Counted from the stretch's first letter, positions 1-7,680 are shown. The stretch: 11,865 nt of DNA from Syntrophomonadaceae bacterium (GCA_003554535.1 PWGT01000093.1:1-11865), one strand, 5' to 3'. The notes: a model not told the origin generated them from the letters alone. Numbers and translations are program-made.

Positions 1-1107
1 AGTATAGCTATTACTGCTGGAAGCCGTGGTGTTTCCCAGATACCGCAGATTCTTATAAGATGTATAGAGCATTTAAAAAATCTTGGGGCTAATCCATTCA
101 TTGTTCCATCAATGGGTAGTCATGGAGGGGCTACTGCAGAAGGTCAATTGTCTGTTTTAGAGCATCTCGGCATTACAGAGGAATCCATGGGTGTGCCGAT
201 ATTTTCTAGTATGGAAGTTGTCCAAATTGGCACAACTTCATTAGGTGATCCAGTTTATATGGATACCAATGCCTGGAAAGCTGATTGGATAATAGCAATT
301 AACAGGATAAAAACTCATACGGCTATGTCGGAAGAAATTGAAAGCGGTTTATTAAAAATGATTTCAGTTGGCCTGGGTAAAGAGAAAGGATGTAGCCTGA
401 TCCATTCCCTGGGTTTGGGCAAGGCTATCCAGGACATGGCCCAGGAAGTTCTTAATACCGGGAAAATTCTTGGTGGACTGGCCATTATAGAAAATTCCAG
501 GGAAGAGATTGCTGAAATAGTTGGCGTTAAGCCTGAAAAAATGGCCGATCAAGAAAAGGAACTTTTAGTTAAATCAAAAGAGCTTATGCCAAGCCTTCCT
601 TTTAAGCATATTGATGTTTTAATCGTAGAAGAAATAGGAAAAAACATTAGTGGTACAGGGATGGACACTAATGTAATCGGCCGGTTTATGCTCCCTCACT
701 TACAGGATCCCCCTCAACCCCAAATTGATATTATTACCGTTTTGGATCTTTCCCAAAAGACGGGAGGTAACGCAATGGGTATCGGTTTGGCAGATATAAC
801 CACACGTAAACTCGTAAACAAAATTGATTATCAAGCAACCTATAAGAATGTTATAGCTGCTGGATTCTTAAACCGGGCTAAAATACCGATTACCATGGAA
901 AATGACCGGGAGGCTATTGAACTTGCTTTAAAAGCAAGTAATTGTAGTAATGCCAAAGATGCCAGGGTAGTTAGAATTCATAACACCCTGGAATTAAGCG
1001 AATTATTAATTTCTGAATCCTTGCTTGAAGAAGCTAAAGAGGCTTCATTTGACATTGTGTCATCTTTAAAAGATTTGGCTTTTGATGATAATGGTAATCT
1101 AACTTAG
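1..1107 (+). CDS. LarA-like protein (nickel-dependent lactate racemase family, Lar_N/DUF2088), 5' truncated by window edge
   Basis: The frame is open from base 1, so the gene begins upstream. 368 residues are visible, probably lacking about 50 N-terminal residues compared with relatives of about 420. Counting visible residues, GSRG lies at 7-10, the motif MGSHGGATAEGQ at 38-49, KTHT at 104-107 (His106), ESGLLKM at 114-120 (Lys119) and a further His at 135. The MGSHGGATAEGQ block and the KxH...ESGLxKM arrangement are what I recognise from LarA-like proteins. In characterised LarA a nickel pincer cofactor, held by His and Lys residues, abstracts the alpha-hydride of a 2-hydroxyacid and inverts its configuration; it acts in the cytoplasm. 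Two D-2-hydroxyacid dehydrogenases downstream fit a role in 2-hydroxyacid conversion. No cofactor-making larB/larC/larE gene is visible here. The true substrate is unknown. The family call is fairly secure, racemase activity less so. Confidence 0.7.
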   Translation, partial: SIAITAGSRGVSQIPQILIRCIEHLKNLGANPFIVPSMGSHGGATAEGQLSVLEHLGITEESMGVPIFSSMEVVQIGTTSLGDPVYMDTNAWKADWIIAINRIKTHTAMSEEIESGLLKMISVGLGKEKGCSLIHSLGLGKAIQDMAQEVLNTGKILGGLAIIENSREEIAEIVGVKPEKMADQEKELLVKSKELMPSLPFKHIDVLIVEEIGKNISGTGMDTNVIGRFMLPHLQDPPQPQIDIITVLDLSQKTGGNAMGIGLADITTRKLVNKIDYQATYKNVIAAGFLNRAKIPITMENDREAIELALKASNCSNAKDARVVRIHNTLELSELLISESLLEEAKEASFDIVSSLKDLAFDDNGNLT

Positions 1108-1174
1108 GTTACAGTAGTTTTGAGCTATTTAATTGAACAAGGATTAAAGAAAGTATTTGGTGAGAAATTTAACA

Positions 1175-2185
1175 ATGGAGGTGGAGAAAATAAAAAAAAT
1201 TTTAGTAATATTGCCCATGTATCACCCAATAGGTGAGGAAATATTGGCAAAAGAAGCGCAGTTAATAAAAACAAATGATTACTCTCCTGCTAACCTTAAA
1301 AAAGTAGTTCGTGAGGAAAAAGTTGATGCAATAGTATTAAGGGGGCCTGCGAGAATTACCAGAGAAATAATAGAAGAAGCAGATAGTGTCAAGGCTATAT
1401 CCGGGGCTGGACGTGGCCTGGATAACATTGATGTAGATGCTGCGACAGAAAAGGGAATTGCTGTATTGAACTGTCCCAGCGTTAATGCTGTTTCAGTAGC
1501 GGAACATGCTTTTTTATTGCTCTTAGCCTCAGCAAAGAAACTGCTTTCATGCGACAACGCAGTGAGAGAGGGTAATTATGATCTTAGAACTATCTTGCGT
1601 CCACGGGAATTGACAGGCAAGGTATTGGGCTTAATCGGTACCGGCGCTATAGGTTCTTCTCTTGCTAGTATGGCAAAAGGTGGGTTTAAGATGGAGGTTA
1701 AGGCATATGATCCTTTTGTTGATCCTGCTTTAGTAAATTCTTTAGGGATTGAATTGTATCATGATATGCATAGCCTTTTGCCAGTATGTGATTTTATATC
1801 TCTTCATGTACCCCTTACTGCTAAAACAAAAAATCTTATAAGCGATAAAGAATTTGATCTCATGAAGCCTACAGCAATAATTGTTAATACTGCCAGGGGT
1901 GGAATTATAGATGAAACAGCTTTAACTAAAGCTCTCAGTGAAAAAAAGATAGCCGGAGCAGGCCTCGATGTTTTTTGTGATGAACCGGATATTAAATGCG
2001 AATTGCCTTTATTCAATCTAGATAACGTTGTTTTTTCCCCCCATATTGGAGGGATAACTGAAGAAGCAACTTATAGAATGGCAGAAGCAGTGGCAATTAA
2101 TCTTTTAACTTTTCTAAATGGCAAATTCCCTGAAAGCATTTGTAACGCAGATGAAATTGGTATAGCAAAACTAGCATCAGATTAA
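1175..2185 (+). CDS. D-2-hydroxyacid dehydrogenase, phosphoglycerate dehydrogenase (SerA)-like, NAD type
   Basis: Cytoplasmic oxidoreductase of the D-isomer-specific 2-hydroxyacid dehydrogenase family, interconverting a 2-hydroxyacid and a 2-oxoacid. I use ATG 1175, which gives 336 residues. A TTG at 1157 would add six residues; neither start has a convincing ribosome binding site (AAGGA at 1139-1143 lies 13 bases before the TTG, and only GAG at 1162-1164 precedes the ATG). Counted from 1175, the Rossmann motif GTGAIG is at 155-160 and the strand-2 acidic residue is Asp179 in AYDPF, which favours NAD over NADP. Catalytic Arg241 lies in NTARGGI, Glu270 in CDEPD and His290 in SPHIGG, so the full Arg/Glu/His set is present. 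There is no C-terminal ACT domain, unlike long SerA enzymes, so a catabolic 2-hydroxyacid role is as likely as serine synthesis. It follows the LarA-like gene after a short gap, probably in one transcript. Confidence 0.85.
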   Translation: MEVEKIKKILVILPMYHPIGEEILAKEAQLIKTNDYSPANLKKVVREEKVDAIVLRGPARITREIIEEADSVKAISGAGRGLDNIDVDAATEKGIAVLNCPSVNAVSVAEHAFLLLLASAKKLLSCDNAVREGNYDLRTILRPRELTGKVLGLIGTGAIGSSLASMAKGGFKMEVKAYDPFVDPALVNSLGIELYHDMHSLLPVCDFISLHVPLTAKTKNLISDKEFDLMKPTAIIVNTARGGIIDETALTKALSEKKIAGAGLDVFCDEPDIKCELPLFNLDNVVFSPHIGGITEEATYRMAEAVAINLLTFLNGKFPESICNADEIGIAKLASD

Positions 2186-2258
2186 AAATGATAGCTATAG
2201 TTTTTTCGTTTCAATGATAATGAAGGATGGACCATAAAAAGAAATGGAGGTTTATACA

Positions 2259-2453
2259 ATGCCAATCGTACATATAAACATGTTCAAAGGAAGAACGTTG
2301 GATCAAAGACGTGAAATGGTCAAGGAAGTTACCGAGTCAATTGTTAAAACTTTAAAATGTGACAAAGAAGCTGTAAGAATCATAGTAAATGAAGTAGAAA
2401 AAGAAGATGTCAGTGTAGGGGGCGTTCTACGTTCAGATCAAGAAAAAAAATAA
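2259..2453 (+). CDS. 4-oxalocrotonate tautomerase family small enzyme
   Basis: Predicted product of 64 codons, 63 residues once the initiator Met is removed, close to the roughly 62 of classic 4-OT. ATG 2259 is chosen over ATG 2244 because GGAGG at 2246-2250 sits 8 bases before it, and because only this start exposes Pro1 (sequence PIVHINMF), the catalytic base of the family. With Pro1 as residue 1, Arg11 falls in FKGR and Arg39 in AVRIIV, both at the positions that bind and polarise the substrate in 4-OT. Position 50, usually an aromatic residue in the active-site wall, is Val here, followed by SVGG. 4-OT proteins are small homo-oligomers that move a proton between enol and keto forms of unsaturated 2-oxoacids. 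Lying between a hydroxyacid dehydrogenase and AOR, it probably acts on an enol or unsaturated keto intermediate of the same pathway. The exact reaction is unknown. Confidence 0.85.
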   Translation: MPIVHINMFKGRTLDQRREMVKEVTESIVKTLKCDKEAVRIIVNEVEKEDVSVGGVLRSDQEKK

Positions 2454-2561
2454 CAGTTTTTCTATGACCATAGCGGAAAATTATTAATGAATAGTAGCAA
2501 CCTTTTTGGGTGATTTTAATATAACTAGGATAGTTTAGATTTTTATAGGAGGTTTTATTTT

Positions 2562-4427
2562 ATGACAGTAGCTGGGACTATACTTCGAATTAACCTGACA
2601 GACGGAACGGTTATGAAGGATAATCCAGAAGAAAACTTTTATAGGCATTATTTTGGTGGAAGAGGATTAATCTCTTACTTTTTGCTGAATGAAATGAAAG
2701 GCGGCGAAGATCCTCTTGGACCAAAGAATAAATTGATATTTTCTTGCGGCCCATTTGTTGGGACAGCAATACCAGGTTCAGGTCGAAACAGTGTAGGAGC
2801 GAAGTCCCCCTTAACTGGAGGTTACGGGGACAGTGAAGCGGGCGGTTTCTGGGGAGCTGAATTAAAGCAGGCTGGATATGATGCCATTATTTTGGAAGGC
2901 AAAGCAGAAAAACCAGTATATATATGGATTCAAGATGGAAAAGTGGAAATTCGCGATGCCGAACATCTGTGGGGCAAAAAAACAGCAGAAGCTGAAGAAC
3001 AGATCAAAGAAGAGCTGGGAGAAAATAGAGCCAGAGTAGCCCAAATTGGAGTTGCGGGTGAAAATATGGTCAGCTATGCCAATATAGTAAATGATCTGAC
3101 CCATTTCTATGGCAGGACAGGAATGGGCGCAGTAATGGGTTCAAAAAAAGTTAAAGCAATTGCTGTTAAAGGAAACAATAAGCTGAAGCCTGCCGATCCC
3201 GAAGGAGTAAAGGAACTTGTTCAGTTTATGGCTAATAATTTTAAAGAAAAAGTAAATCATTTTCATGAATATGGTACAGCATTTATGGTTAATGCGCTAA
3301 ACCATGTTGGTGGTTTGCCGACAAAAAACTTCTTACGAGGAACTTTTGACGGAGCTGATAAAATATCCGGGGAAACAATGAAGGAAACAATTTTCATCAA
3401 AAATGAAACTTGTTATGCATGTCCTGTACGGTGTAAAAGAGTAGTTGAAGTTAAAGAACCATATCAGGTAGATTCAGTTTATGGTGGTCCGGAATATGAA
3501 ACCCTGGCTTCACTTGGTTCTCTACTCGAAATAGATAATCTCGCTGCAATAGCTAAAGGTAATGAGATATGTAATGCTTATGGCTTCGATACAATTTCTG
3601 CGGGAGTCACAATTGCTTTTGCGATGGAATGCTATGAAAAAGGCCTAATAACGAAAGAAGACACAGATGGGTTAGAAGTTAAGTTTGGCAATGCAGAGGT
3701 TATGCTTGAATTATTAGAACAAATAGCACTGAAAAAAGGCTTTGGAAAACTACTGAGCGAAGGAAGTAAAAAGGCTGCTGATAAATTCGGTGGTGATGCT
3801 TCTAAATACGCGATGCACATTAAGGGGCAAGAAATACCTATGCATGAGCCTCGTTTTAAAAGTGGCCTGGGCATTGGTTATATGGTTTCTCCAACTGGAG
3901 CAGATCATTGTCACAACATCCACGATACTTACTTTGACACCTCTGCTGATGCAATTAAGCCCTTGGGTATTCTTGAACCTATTCCGCTGCAAGATATAGG
4001 TAAAGAGAAAATGCGGTTATTGGGCTATTTTGGGAATTGGCGTCACTTTGGTAACTGTGCCCACCTATGTATGTTTGTTCCCTGGAATTTTAAGCAGGCA
4101 GTTAAGATGGTAGAAGCTACTACTGGCTGGACAACTAGCTTATGGGAAATATTAAGAATTGGTGAGCGTGCTGCTACATTAAGTCGTATTTTCAATATTC
4201 GTGAAGGCTTTGGAGCGGAAGATGATATTCTAAAAGACCGCTGGTATGAAGAGGTTTTTGAAGAAGGGCCCTATAAGGGTTTTAAGTTTACAAAAACAGA
4301 GCTTGAGAAAGCTAGAGATTGCTATTACGGTGTTATGGGCTGGGATAAGGATGGAATTCCAACAGAGGGCAAATTAATAGATTTAGGTATTGATTGGGCT
4401 CAGAACCAGTTAAATGTGGAAGCATAG
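2562..4427 (+). CDS. aor: Aldehyde:ferredoxin oxidoreductase (tungsten/molybdopterin AOR family)
   Basis: Full-length 621-residue AOR-family protein; known members are about 600-620. AGGAGG at 2547-2552 lies 9 bases before the ATG. The N-terminal pterin-binding region shows GGRGL at 32-36 and KSPLTGGYGDSEAGG at 81-95. The [4Fe-4S] cluster motif CxxCxxxC is Cys284, Cys287 and Cys291, with a distant fourth ligand that is probably Cys503 in LCMF (Cys499 is an alternative). These cysteines match the spacing seen in Pyrococcus AOR. The family oxidises aldehydes to carboxylic acids and reduces ferredoxin, using a tungsten or molybdenum bis-pterin cofactor in the cytoplasm; the reverse reduction of acids is known in clostridia. 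Substrate subfamily cannot be read from the motifs. With the Fe-alcohol dehydrogenase two genes downstream it could form an alcohol-aldehyde-acid route. No cofactor-synthesis or ferredoxin gene is present in the window. Confidence 0.93.
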   Translation: MTVAGTILRINLTDGTVMKDNPEENFYRHYFGGRGLISYFLLNEMKGGEDPLGPKNKLIFSCGPFVGTAIPGSGRNSVGAKSPLTGGYGDSEAGGFWGAELKQAGYDAIILEGKAEKPVYIWIQDGKVEIRDAEHLWGKKTAEAEEQIKEELGENRARVAQIGVAGENMVSYANIVNDLTHFYGRTGMGAVMGSKKVKAIAVKGNNKLKPADPEGVKELVQFMANNFKEKVNHFHEYGTAFMVNALNHVGGLPTKNFLRGTFDGADKISGETMKETIFIKNETCYACPVRCKRVVEVKEPYQVDSVYGGPEYETLASLGSLLEIDNLAAIAKGNEICNAYGFDTISAGVTIAFAMECYEKGLITKEDTDGLEVKFGNAEVMLELLEQIALKKGFGKLLSEGSKKAADKFGGDASKYAMHIKGQEIPMHEPRFKSGLGIGYMVSPTGADHCHNIHDTYFDTSADAIKPLGILEPIPLQDIGKEKMRLLGYFGNWRHFGNCAHLCMFVPWNFKQAVKMVEATTGWTTSLWEILRIGERAATLSRIFNIREGFGAEDDILKDRWYEEVFEEGPYKGFKFTKTELEKARDCYYGVMGWDKDGIPTEGKLIDLGIDWAQNQLNVEA

Positions 4428-4429
4428 GA

Positions 4430-4507
4430 TAAAAGTGCTTTTTAATAAGTTCTTTAAAAACTATTATATGAAATTATTATTACACTTTGTAACTATGGGC
4501 ACTTTTA
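4430..4507. repeat. 9-bp inverted repeat flanking an AT-rich spacer between AOR and the CtBP-like gene
   Basis: TAAAAGTGC at 4430-4438 is matched by its exact reverse complement GCACTTTTA at 4499-4507, about 60 bases apart, within the 124-bp AOR-to-dehydrogenase gap. The right arm is followed by AATAAG, and TTTTTAATAAG also follows the left arm, so there is partial direct repetition too. It may be a paired regulator site or an RNA stem with a large loop. No clear -35/-10 pair was found inside, and the role is unknown. Confidence 0.4.
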
Positions 4508-4551
4508 ATAAGGATTATCACATAGTTTCCTCATAATAAGGGGGTGATGAA

Positions 4552-5535
4552 GTGTCCGATTTAAAAGTTGTAATTACAGACTATGAATATGAAACAACAG
4601 CGAACGAAGAGAGAATAATTAAAGAAGCAGGTGGCACTCTATTTCCTACTCAATGTAAGACTGAAGAAGATATTATAGAAGTTGCACATGATGCTGTCGG
4701 CCTTATTGTCCAGTACAAGCAGATTACTTCCCGTATTATGGATGCATTGAAAAACCTGCGTGTTATTTCTCGCTATGCTGTGGGAGTCGATACTATAGAT
4801 GTAGCAGCAGCAACAGAGAGAGGTATTTATGTAGCTAATGTTCCGTACTACTGTCAAGATGAGGTTTCTGACCATGTGATAGCTATGCTTATGTCTTTTT
4901 CGAGAAAGATAATTGTAGCAGATCGTTTTGTGAAAAGTAATAATTGGGACTTCAAGCTGACAAAACCAATTCACCGTTCAGCTTCCACTGTTGTAGGATT
5001 TGTAGGATTTGGCAAGATCCCTAAAAACCTGGCCTCAAAATTAAGAGCACTTGGATTTGATTTAATTGCTTATGCTCCTCGTACTGATCAAAAAACAATG
5101 GCACATTATGGTGTGCGAAAAGTAGAGTTTGAAGATATTTTTAATCATTCTGATTTCGTTTCACTTCATGTTCCTTTAAATGATAAGACCAGAGGATTAA
5201 TTGGGCCATCTCAACTTTCTAAGATGAAACCCTCGGCTTATTTGATAAACACTGCCCGTGGACCAATTGTTGATGAGGCGGCGTTAGTAAACGCCCTTCA
5301 AAAAGGAGAAATAGCGGGAGCTGCACTGGATGTAGTGGAGAAGGAGCCGATTAATCCGGATAATCCCTTACTGAAAATGGAAAACGTAATAATAAACCCT
5401 CATATGGCCTGGTATTCTGAAGAAGCCCAGACGGAATTGCAGACAAGAGCTGCAGAAAACGTAGCATCTGTGCTGAAGGGTGGGGTTCCTAAATATTGGT
5501 TTAATCAAAAGGCAATCCAAGATAACAGTAAGTAG
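4552..5535 (+). CDS. D-2-hydroxyacid dehydrogenase, CtBP-like family
   Basis: Second D-isomer-specific 2-hydroxyacid dehydrogenase, 327 residues, resembling the CtBP-like (C-terminal binding protein dehydrogenase) branch. The start is GTG 4552, preceded by a G-rich site at 4540-4548 (GGGGGTGAT) at normal distance; no ATG fits better. Catalytic residues are complete: Arg236 in NTARGPI, Glu265 in EKEP and His284 in NPHMAW. The nucleotide motif is GFGKIP at 152-157, so the usual third glycine of GxGxxG is Pro157. The end of strand 2 reads AYAPRT with no acidic residue and with Arg177, where the upstream paralogue has Asp; in related NADPH-dependent reductases an Arg here binds the 2'-phosphate, so NADPH use is a reasonable inference. 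The protein probably interconverts a 2-hydroxyacid and 2-oxoacid in the cytoplasm. It is clearly different from the first dehydrogenase, so a distinct step or cofactor is likely. Confidence 0.85.
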   Translation: MSDLKVVITDYEYETTANEERIIKEAGGTLFPTQCKTEEDIIEVAHDAVGLIVQYKQITSRIMDALKNLRVISRYAVGVDTIDVAAATERGIYVANVPYYCQDEVSDHVIAMLMSFSRKIIVADRFVKSNNWDFKLTKPIHRSASTVVGFVGFGKIPKNLASKLRALGFDLIAYAPRTDQKTMAHYGVRKVEFEDIFNHSDFVSLHVPLNDKTRGLIGPSQLSKMKPSAYLINTARGPIVDEAALVNALQKGEIAGAALDVVEKEPINPDNPLLKMENVIINPHMAWYSEEAQTELQTRAAENVASVLKGGVPKYWFNQKAIQDNSK

Positions 5536-5590
5536 TGGTTTCTAATATTTTTCCAAAGTAATTACAATATTAAGGAAGGAGCACAGGGTA

Positions 5591-6742
5591 ATGAAAAATT
5601 TTAGCTGGCAACTGCCATCAAAGATTTACTTTGGTAACGGCGAAAGCAAACAGGTTGTGGAAAGGGTTAAAGAACTGAGAGGCAACAAAGTTCTCCTGGT
5701 AACTGATAAAGGTCTTGAACATATCGGATTGCCGGATCAAATAAAAAGAATGCTATTAGAAGCCTCTATTGAGGTAGTAATCTTCAATGAAGTTAAGCCC
5801 GATCCCACTGTAGAAGTGGTAGAGAGCGGTGTTAAAAAAGCAAAGGACAATAATTGTGATCTTTTAATCGGACTTGGTGGAGGCAGTTCTATAGATACAG
5901 CTAAGGCTATTGGAATGCTGGTCACTAATGGAGGTAAAGCCAGTGATTACTGGGGCAATCCGCCCAAAATTGATCCTCTACCAATGATTGCTATCCCCAC
6001 AACTGCGGGAACAGGAAGTGAAGTTACTTTTGTTACTGTGATTAAAGATAATGAAAAGAAAGTTAAAATGGGGGTAGGTTATAGCCCTCAAATGGCACCT
6101 AATATAGCGTTGTGCGATCCGGAGCTAACAATTAGTGCTCCCGCACATATTACTGCATCTACCGGACTGGATGCTTTAACACATGCTGTAGAGGCTTATA
6201 CTAACACTAAGTATGATCCTATATCTGAGGCTCTTGCCTTAAAGTCAATCGAATTAATAGGAAAATATTTGCGTCCTGCAGTGGCTAATGGCGACAATAT
6301 GGAAGCAAGATATTATATGCTCCTGGGTAATTTGCTGGCTGGTCATGCTTTTGCAAATAAACTGCTTGGTATAGTACATGCTATTACTTCACCTATGGGA
6401 GGATATTGTGATGCCCCCCATGGTGTTGTTAATGCTATTTTATTACCCCATGCCATGAAATTTAATTATATCGGTAATCCTGAGAAATTCGCAGACGTAG
6501 CAGAGGCTCTGGGTGAAAATGTTGTTAACATGACCGATCTAGAGGCAGCGCAAAAAGGCATTGAAGCTGTTCACCAGCTGTCCCATGATGTAAATCTGCC
6601 TTCAGGGTTAAGTAAAGTTGGTGTTCAAGAGGAAGACATTGAAGATGTCTGTAAAGCCGCTATGAATAATATAAATATTTCGATCAATCCAAGAAAGCCA
6701 AGTGTTGAAGACTTGATTGCAATTTGTAAGGCAGCTATGTAA
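5591..6742 (+). CDS. Iron-containing (group III) alcohol dehydrogenase
   Basis: Complete 383-residue Fe-ADH, the typical family length. AGGAAGGAG at 5573-5581 lies 9 bases before the ATG. The N-terminal dinucleotide-binding domain carries GGGSSID at 96-102, and the conserved IPTTAGTGSE stretch lies at 135-144. The metal-binding set is Asp194 (in TGLDALTHAVE), His198, His263 and His277 (in APHG), nearly the same numbering as in E. coli lactaldehyde reductase FucO. Such enzymes interconvert a primary alcohol or hydroxyacid with an aldehyde or ketone using NAD(P)H in the cytoplasm. It lies 55 bases after the CtBP-like gene and 28 bases before the short-chain dehydrogenase, so co-transcription is likely. 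Pairing with AOR suggests an alcohol/aldehyde/acid sequence or removal of a toxic aldehyde. The substrate is unknown, and 4-hydroxybutyrate- or propanediol-type substrates are equally possible. Confidence 0.92.
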   Translation: MKNFSWQLPSKIYFGNGESKQVVERVKELRGNKVLLVTDKGLEHIGLPDQIKRMLLEASIEVVIFNEVKPDPTVEVVESGVKKAKDNNCDLLIGLGGGSSIDTAKAIGMLVTNGGKASDYWGNPPKIDPLPMIAIPTTAGTGSEVTFVTVIKDNEKKVKMGVGYSPQMAPNIALCDPELTISAPAHITASTGLDALTHAVEAYTNTKYDPISEALALKSIELIGKYLRPAVANGDNMEARYYMLLGNLLAGHAFANKLLGIVHAITSPMGGYCDAPHGVVNAILLPHAMKFNYIGNPEKFADVAEALGENVVNMTDLEAAQKGIEAVHQLSHDVNLPSGLSKVGVQEEDIEDVCKAAMNNINISINPRKPSVEDLIAICKAAM

Positions 6743-6770
6743 GTACTCGATTTTGGAGGAGATAATAATT

Positions 6771-7541
6771 ATGAATTATAAAAAGTTCAACCTTGATCAG
6801 AAAGTGGCTATTGTTACTGGGGGGGGCAGTGGTATAGGTCGTGCCCTATCTTTGGGTCTTGCTGAAGCCGGGGCAGATGTAGTCCCAGTCGGCAGAACGG
6901 CTTCAAAAATTGAAGATACAGCGAAAGGAATTAAGGATTTAGGCAAAAAAACAATGGTTATACCAACCGATGTAACTGTTAAAGAGCAGGTTGAAGAGCT
7001 GGTTAATAAGGTAAAAACTAGTTTTGGCAGTGTAGATGTGCTTGTAAATTGTGCAGGCTTAAACATTAAAAAGCCTGTTTTGGATCTGGAAGTAGAAGAC
7101 TGGGAAAAAGTAATGGAGGTAAACTTGAAAGGTATATTTATACCTTGTCAGGTTGTGGGTAAAGAGATGGTAGCAAAAAGGAACGGCAAGATTATTAATA
7201 TAGCGTCAATGGGTTCATATTTTGGGATTACTGGATCCGGGCCATATTGTGCCAGCAAAGGCGGTGTTGAGCAATTTACGAAGGTGATGGCTGTTGAATG
7301 GGCTCCATTTAACGTCCAGGCTAATTCAATTGCTCCCGGTTTTTTTAGGACGGAATTAACTAAACCGGTATTTGAAAATGATACTGCCCGGGAACGCATT
7401 TTTAATAGAACTCCCATGAACAGGGCTGGTGAAGTAGAAGAACTCGTTGGTGCAGCAGTTTATCTTGCTTCTGAAGCTTCAGATTTTGTTACAGGTATTA
7501 CCTTGCCTGTCGACGGAGGGTTTGTTGCTTACGGTATCTAA
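6771..7541 (+). CDS. Short-chain dehydrogenase/reductase (classical SDR, gluconate/deoxygluconate dehydrogenase-like)
   Basis: Classical SDR of 256 residues. ATG 6771 is chosen because GGAGGA at 6755-6760 sits 10 bases upstream and the protein then begins just before the first Rossmann strand; a longer reading from 6717 would overlap the end of the alcohol dehydrogenase gene. The cofactor motif TGGGSGIG is at 16-23, NCAG at 93-96 and Asn118 in VNLKG. The catalytic set is Ser146 in NIAS, Tyr159 and Lys163 in YCASK. The C-terminus has the usual PVDGG at 246-250. It would oxidise a secondary alcohol or reduce a ketone with NAD(P)H in the cytoplasm. Overall appearance is closest to sugar-acid dehydrogenases (gluconate 5-dehydrogenase or 2-deoxygluconate 3-dehydrogenase type) and FabG-like reductases, but that subfamily call is only an impression. 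It is the last of the enzyme genes before the transporter spacer. Confidence 0.9.
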   Translation: MNYKKFNLDQKVAIVTGGGSGIGRALSLGLAEAGADVVPVGRTASKIEDTAKGIKDLGKKTMVIPTDVTVKEQVEELVNKVKTSFGSVDVLVNCAGLNIKKPVLDLEVEDWEKVMEVNLKGIFIPCQVVGKEMVAKRNGKIINIASMGSYFGITGSGPYCASKGGVEQFTKVMAVEWAPFNVQANSIAPGFFRTELTKPVFENDTARERIFNRTPMNRAGEVEELVGAAVYLASEASDFVTGITLPVDGGFVAYGI

Positions 7542-7550
7542 AAGTATAAC

Positions 7551-7570
7551 AAAAAATTAATATATTTTTT
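7551..7570 (+). terminator. Possible weak terminator-like A/T hairpin after the SDR gene
   Basis: AAAAAAT at 7551-7557 and ATTTTTT at 7564-7570 can pair around a 6-base loop, 9 bases after the SDR stop codon, and the 3' arm is itself a T-run. The stem has no G:C pair, so it would be unstable. It could slow polymerase but is not a convincing intrinsic terminator. Confidence 0.2.
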
Positions 7571-7607
7571 AAAAGGAATTTTAGTATTACAATAGAATGA
7601 TTATTAT

Positions 7608-7619
7608 ACTCAATTGAGT
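7608..7619. promoter_or_regulatory. Perfect 12-bp palindrome, candidate operator
   Basis: ACTCAATTGAGT equals its own reverse complement and lies 143 bases before the dctQ start in a gene-free spacer. Its dyad symmetry is of the kind bound by dimeric repressors or activators. No regulator gene is present in the window and I cannot assign a family. Confidence 0.3.
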
Positions 7620-7680
7620 TAACATGTATAGTTTTATGTTTCATAGTTTGCAAATTAAAAGTTGTAATTTTCTAAACTGG

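Noticed and set aside
2244..2258. Earlier ATG that would add five residues to the tautomerase
   Set aside because: It would place the GGAGG site inside the gene and bury the catalytic N-terminal proline.
2456..2480. Possible terminator hairpin after the tautomerase gene (TTTTCTATG / CATAG..GAAAA)
   Set aside because: The stem is A/T-rich with a bulge and a tiny loop and has no T-run after it, so it is not convincing.
5543..5572. TAATATT / AATATTA inverted repeat before the Fe-alcohol dehydrogenase
   Set aside because: Seven A/T-only bases in an AT-rich gap are expected by chance and lie just before an ordinary ribosome binding site.
6717..6770. Longer reading of the SDR overlapping the end of the alcohol dehydrogenase
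   Set aside because: ATG 6771 has a strong GGAGGA site and gives the normal SDR N-terminus; the extra residues are just the shifted frame of the upstream gene.
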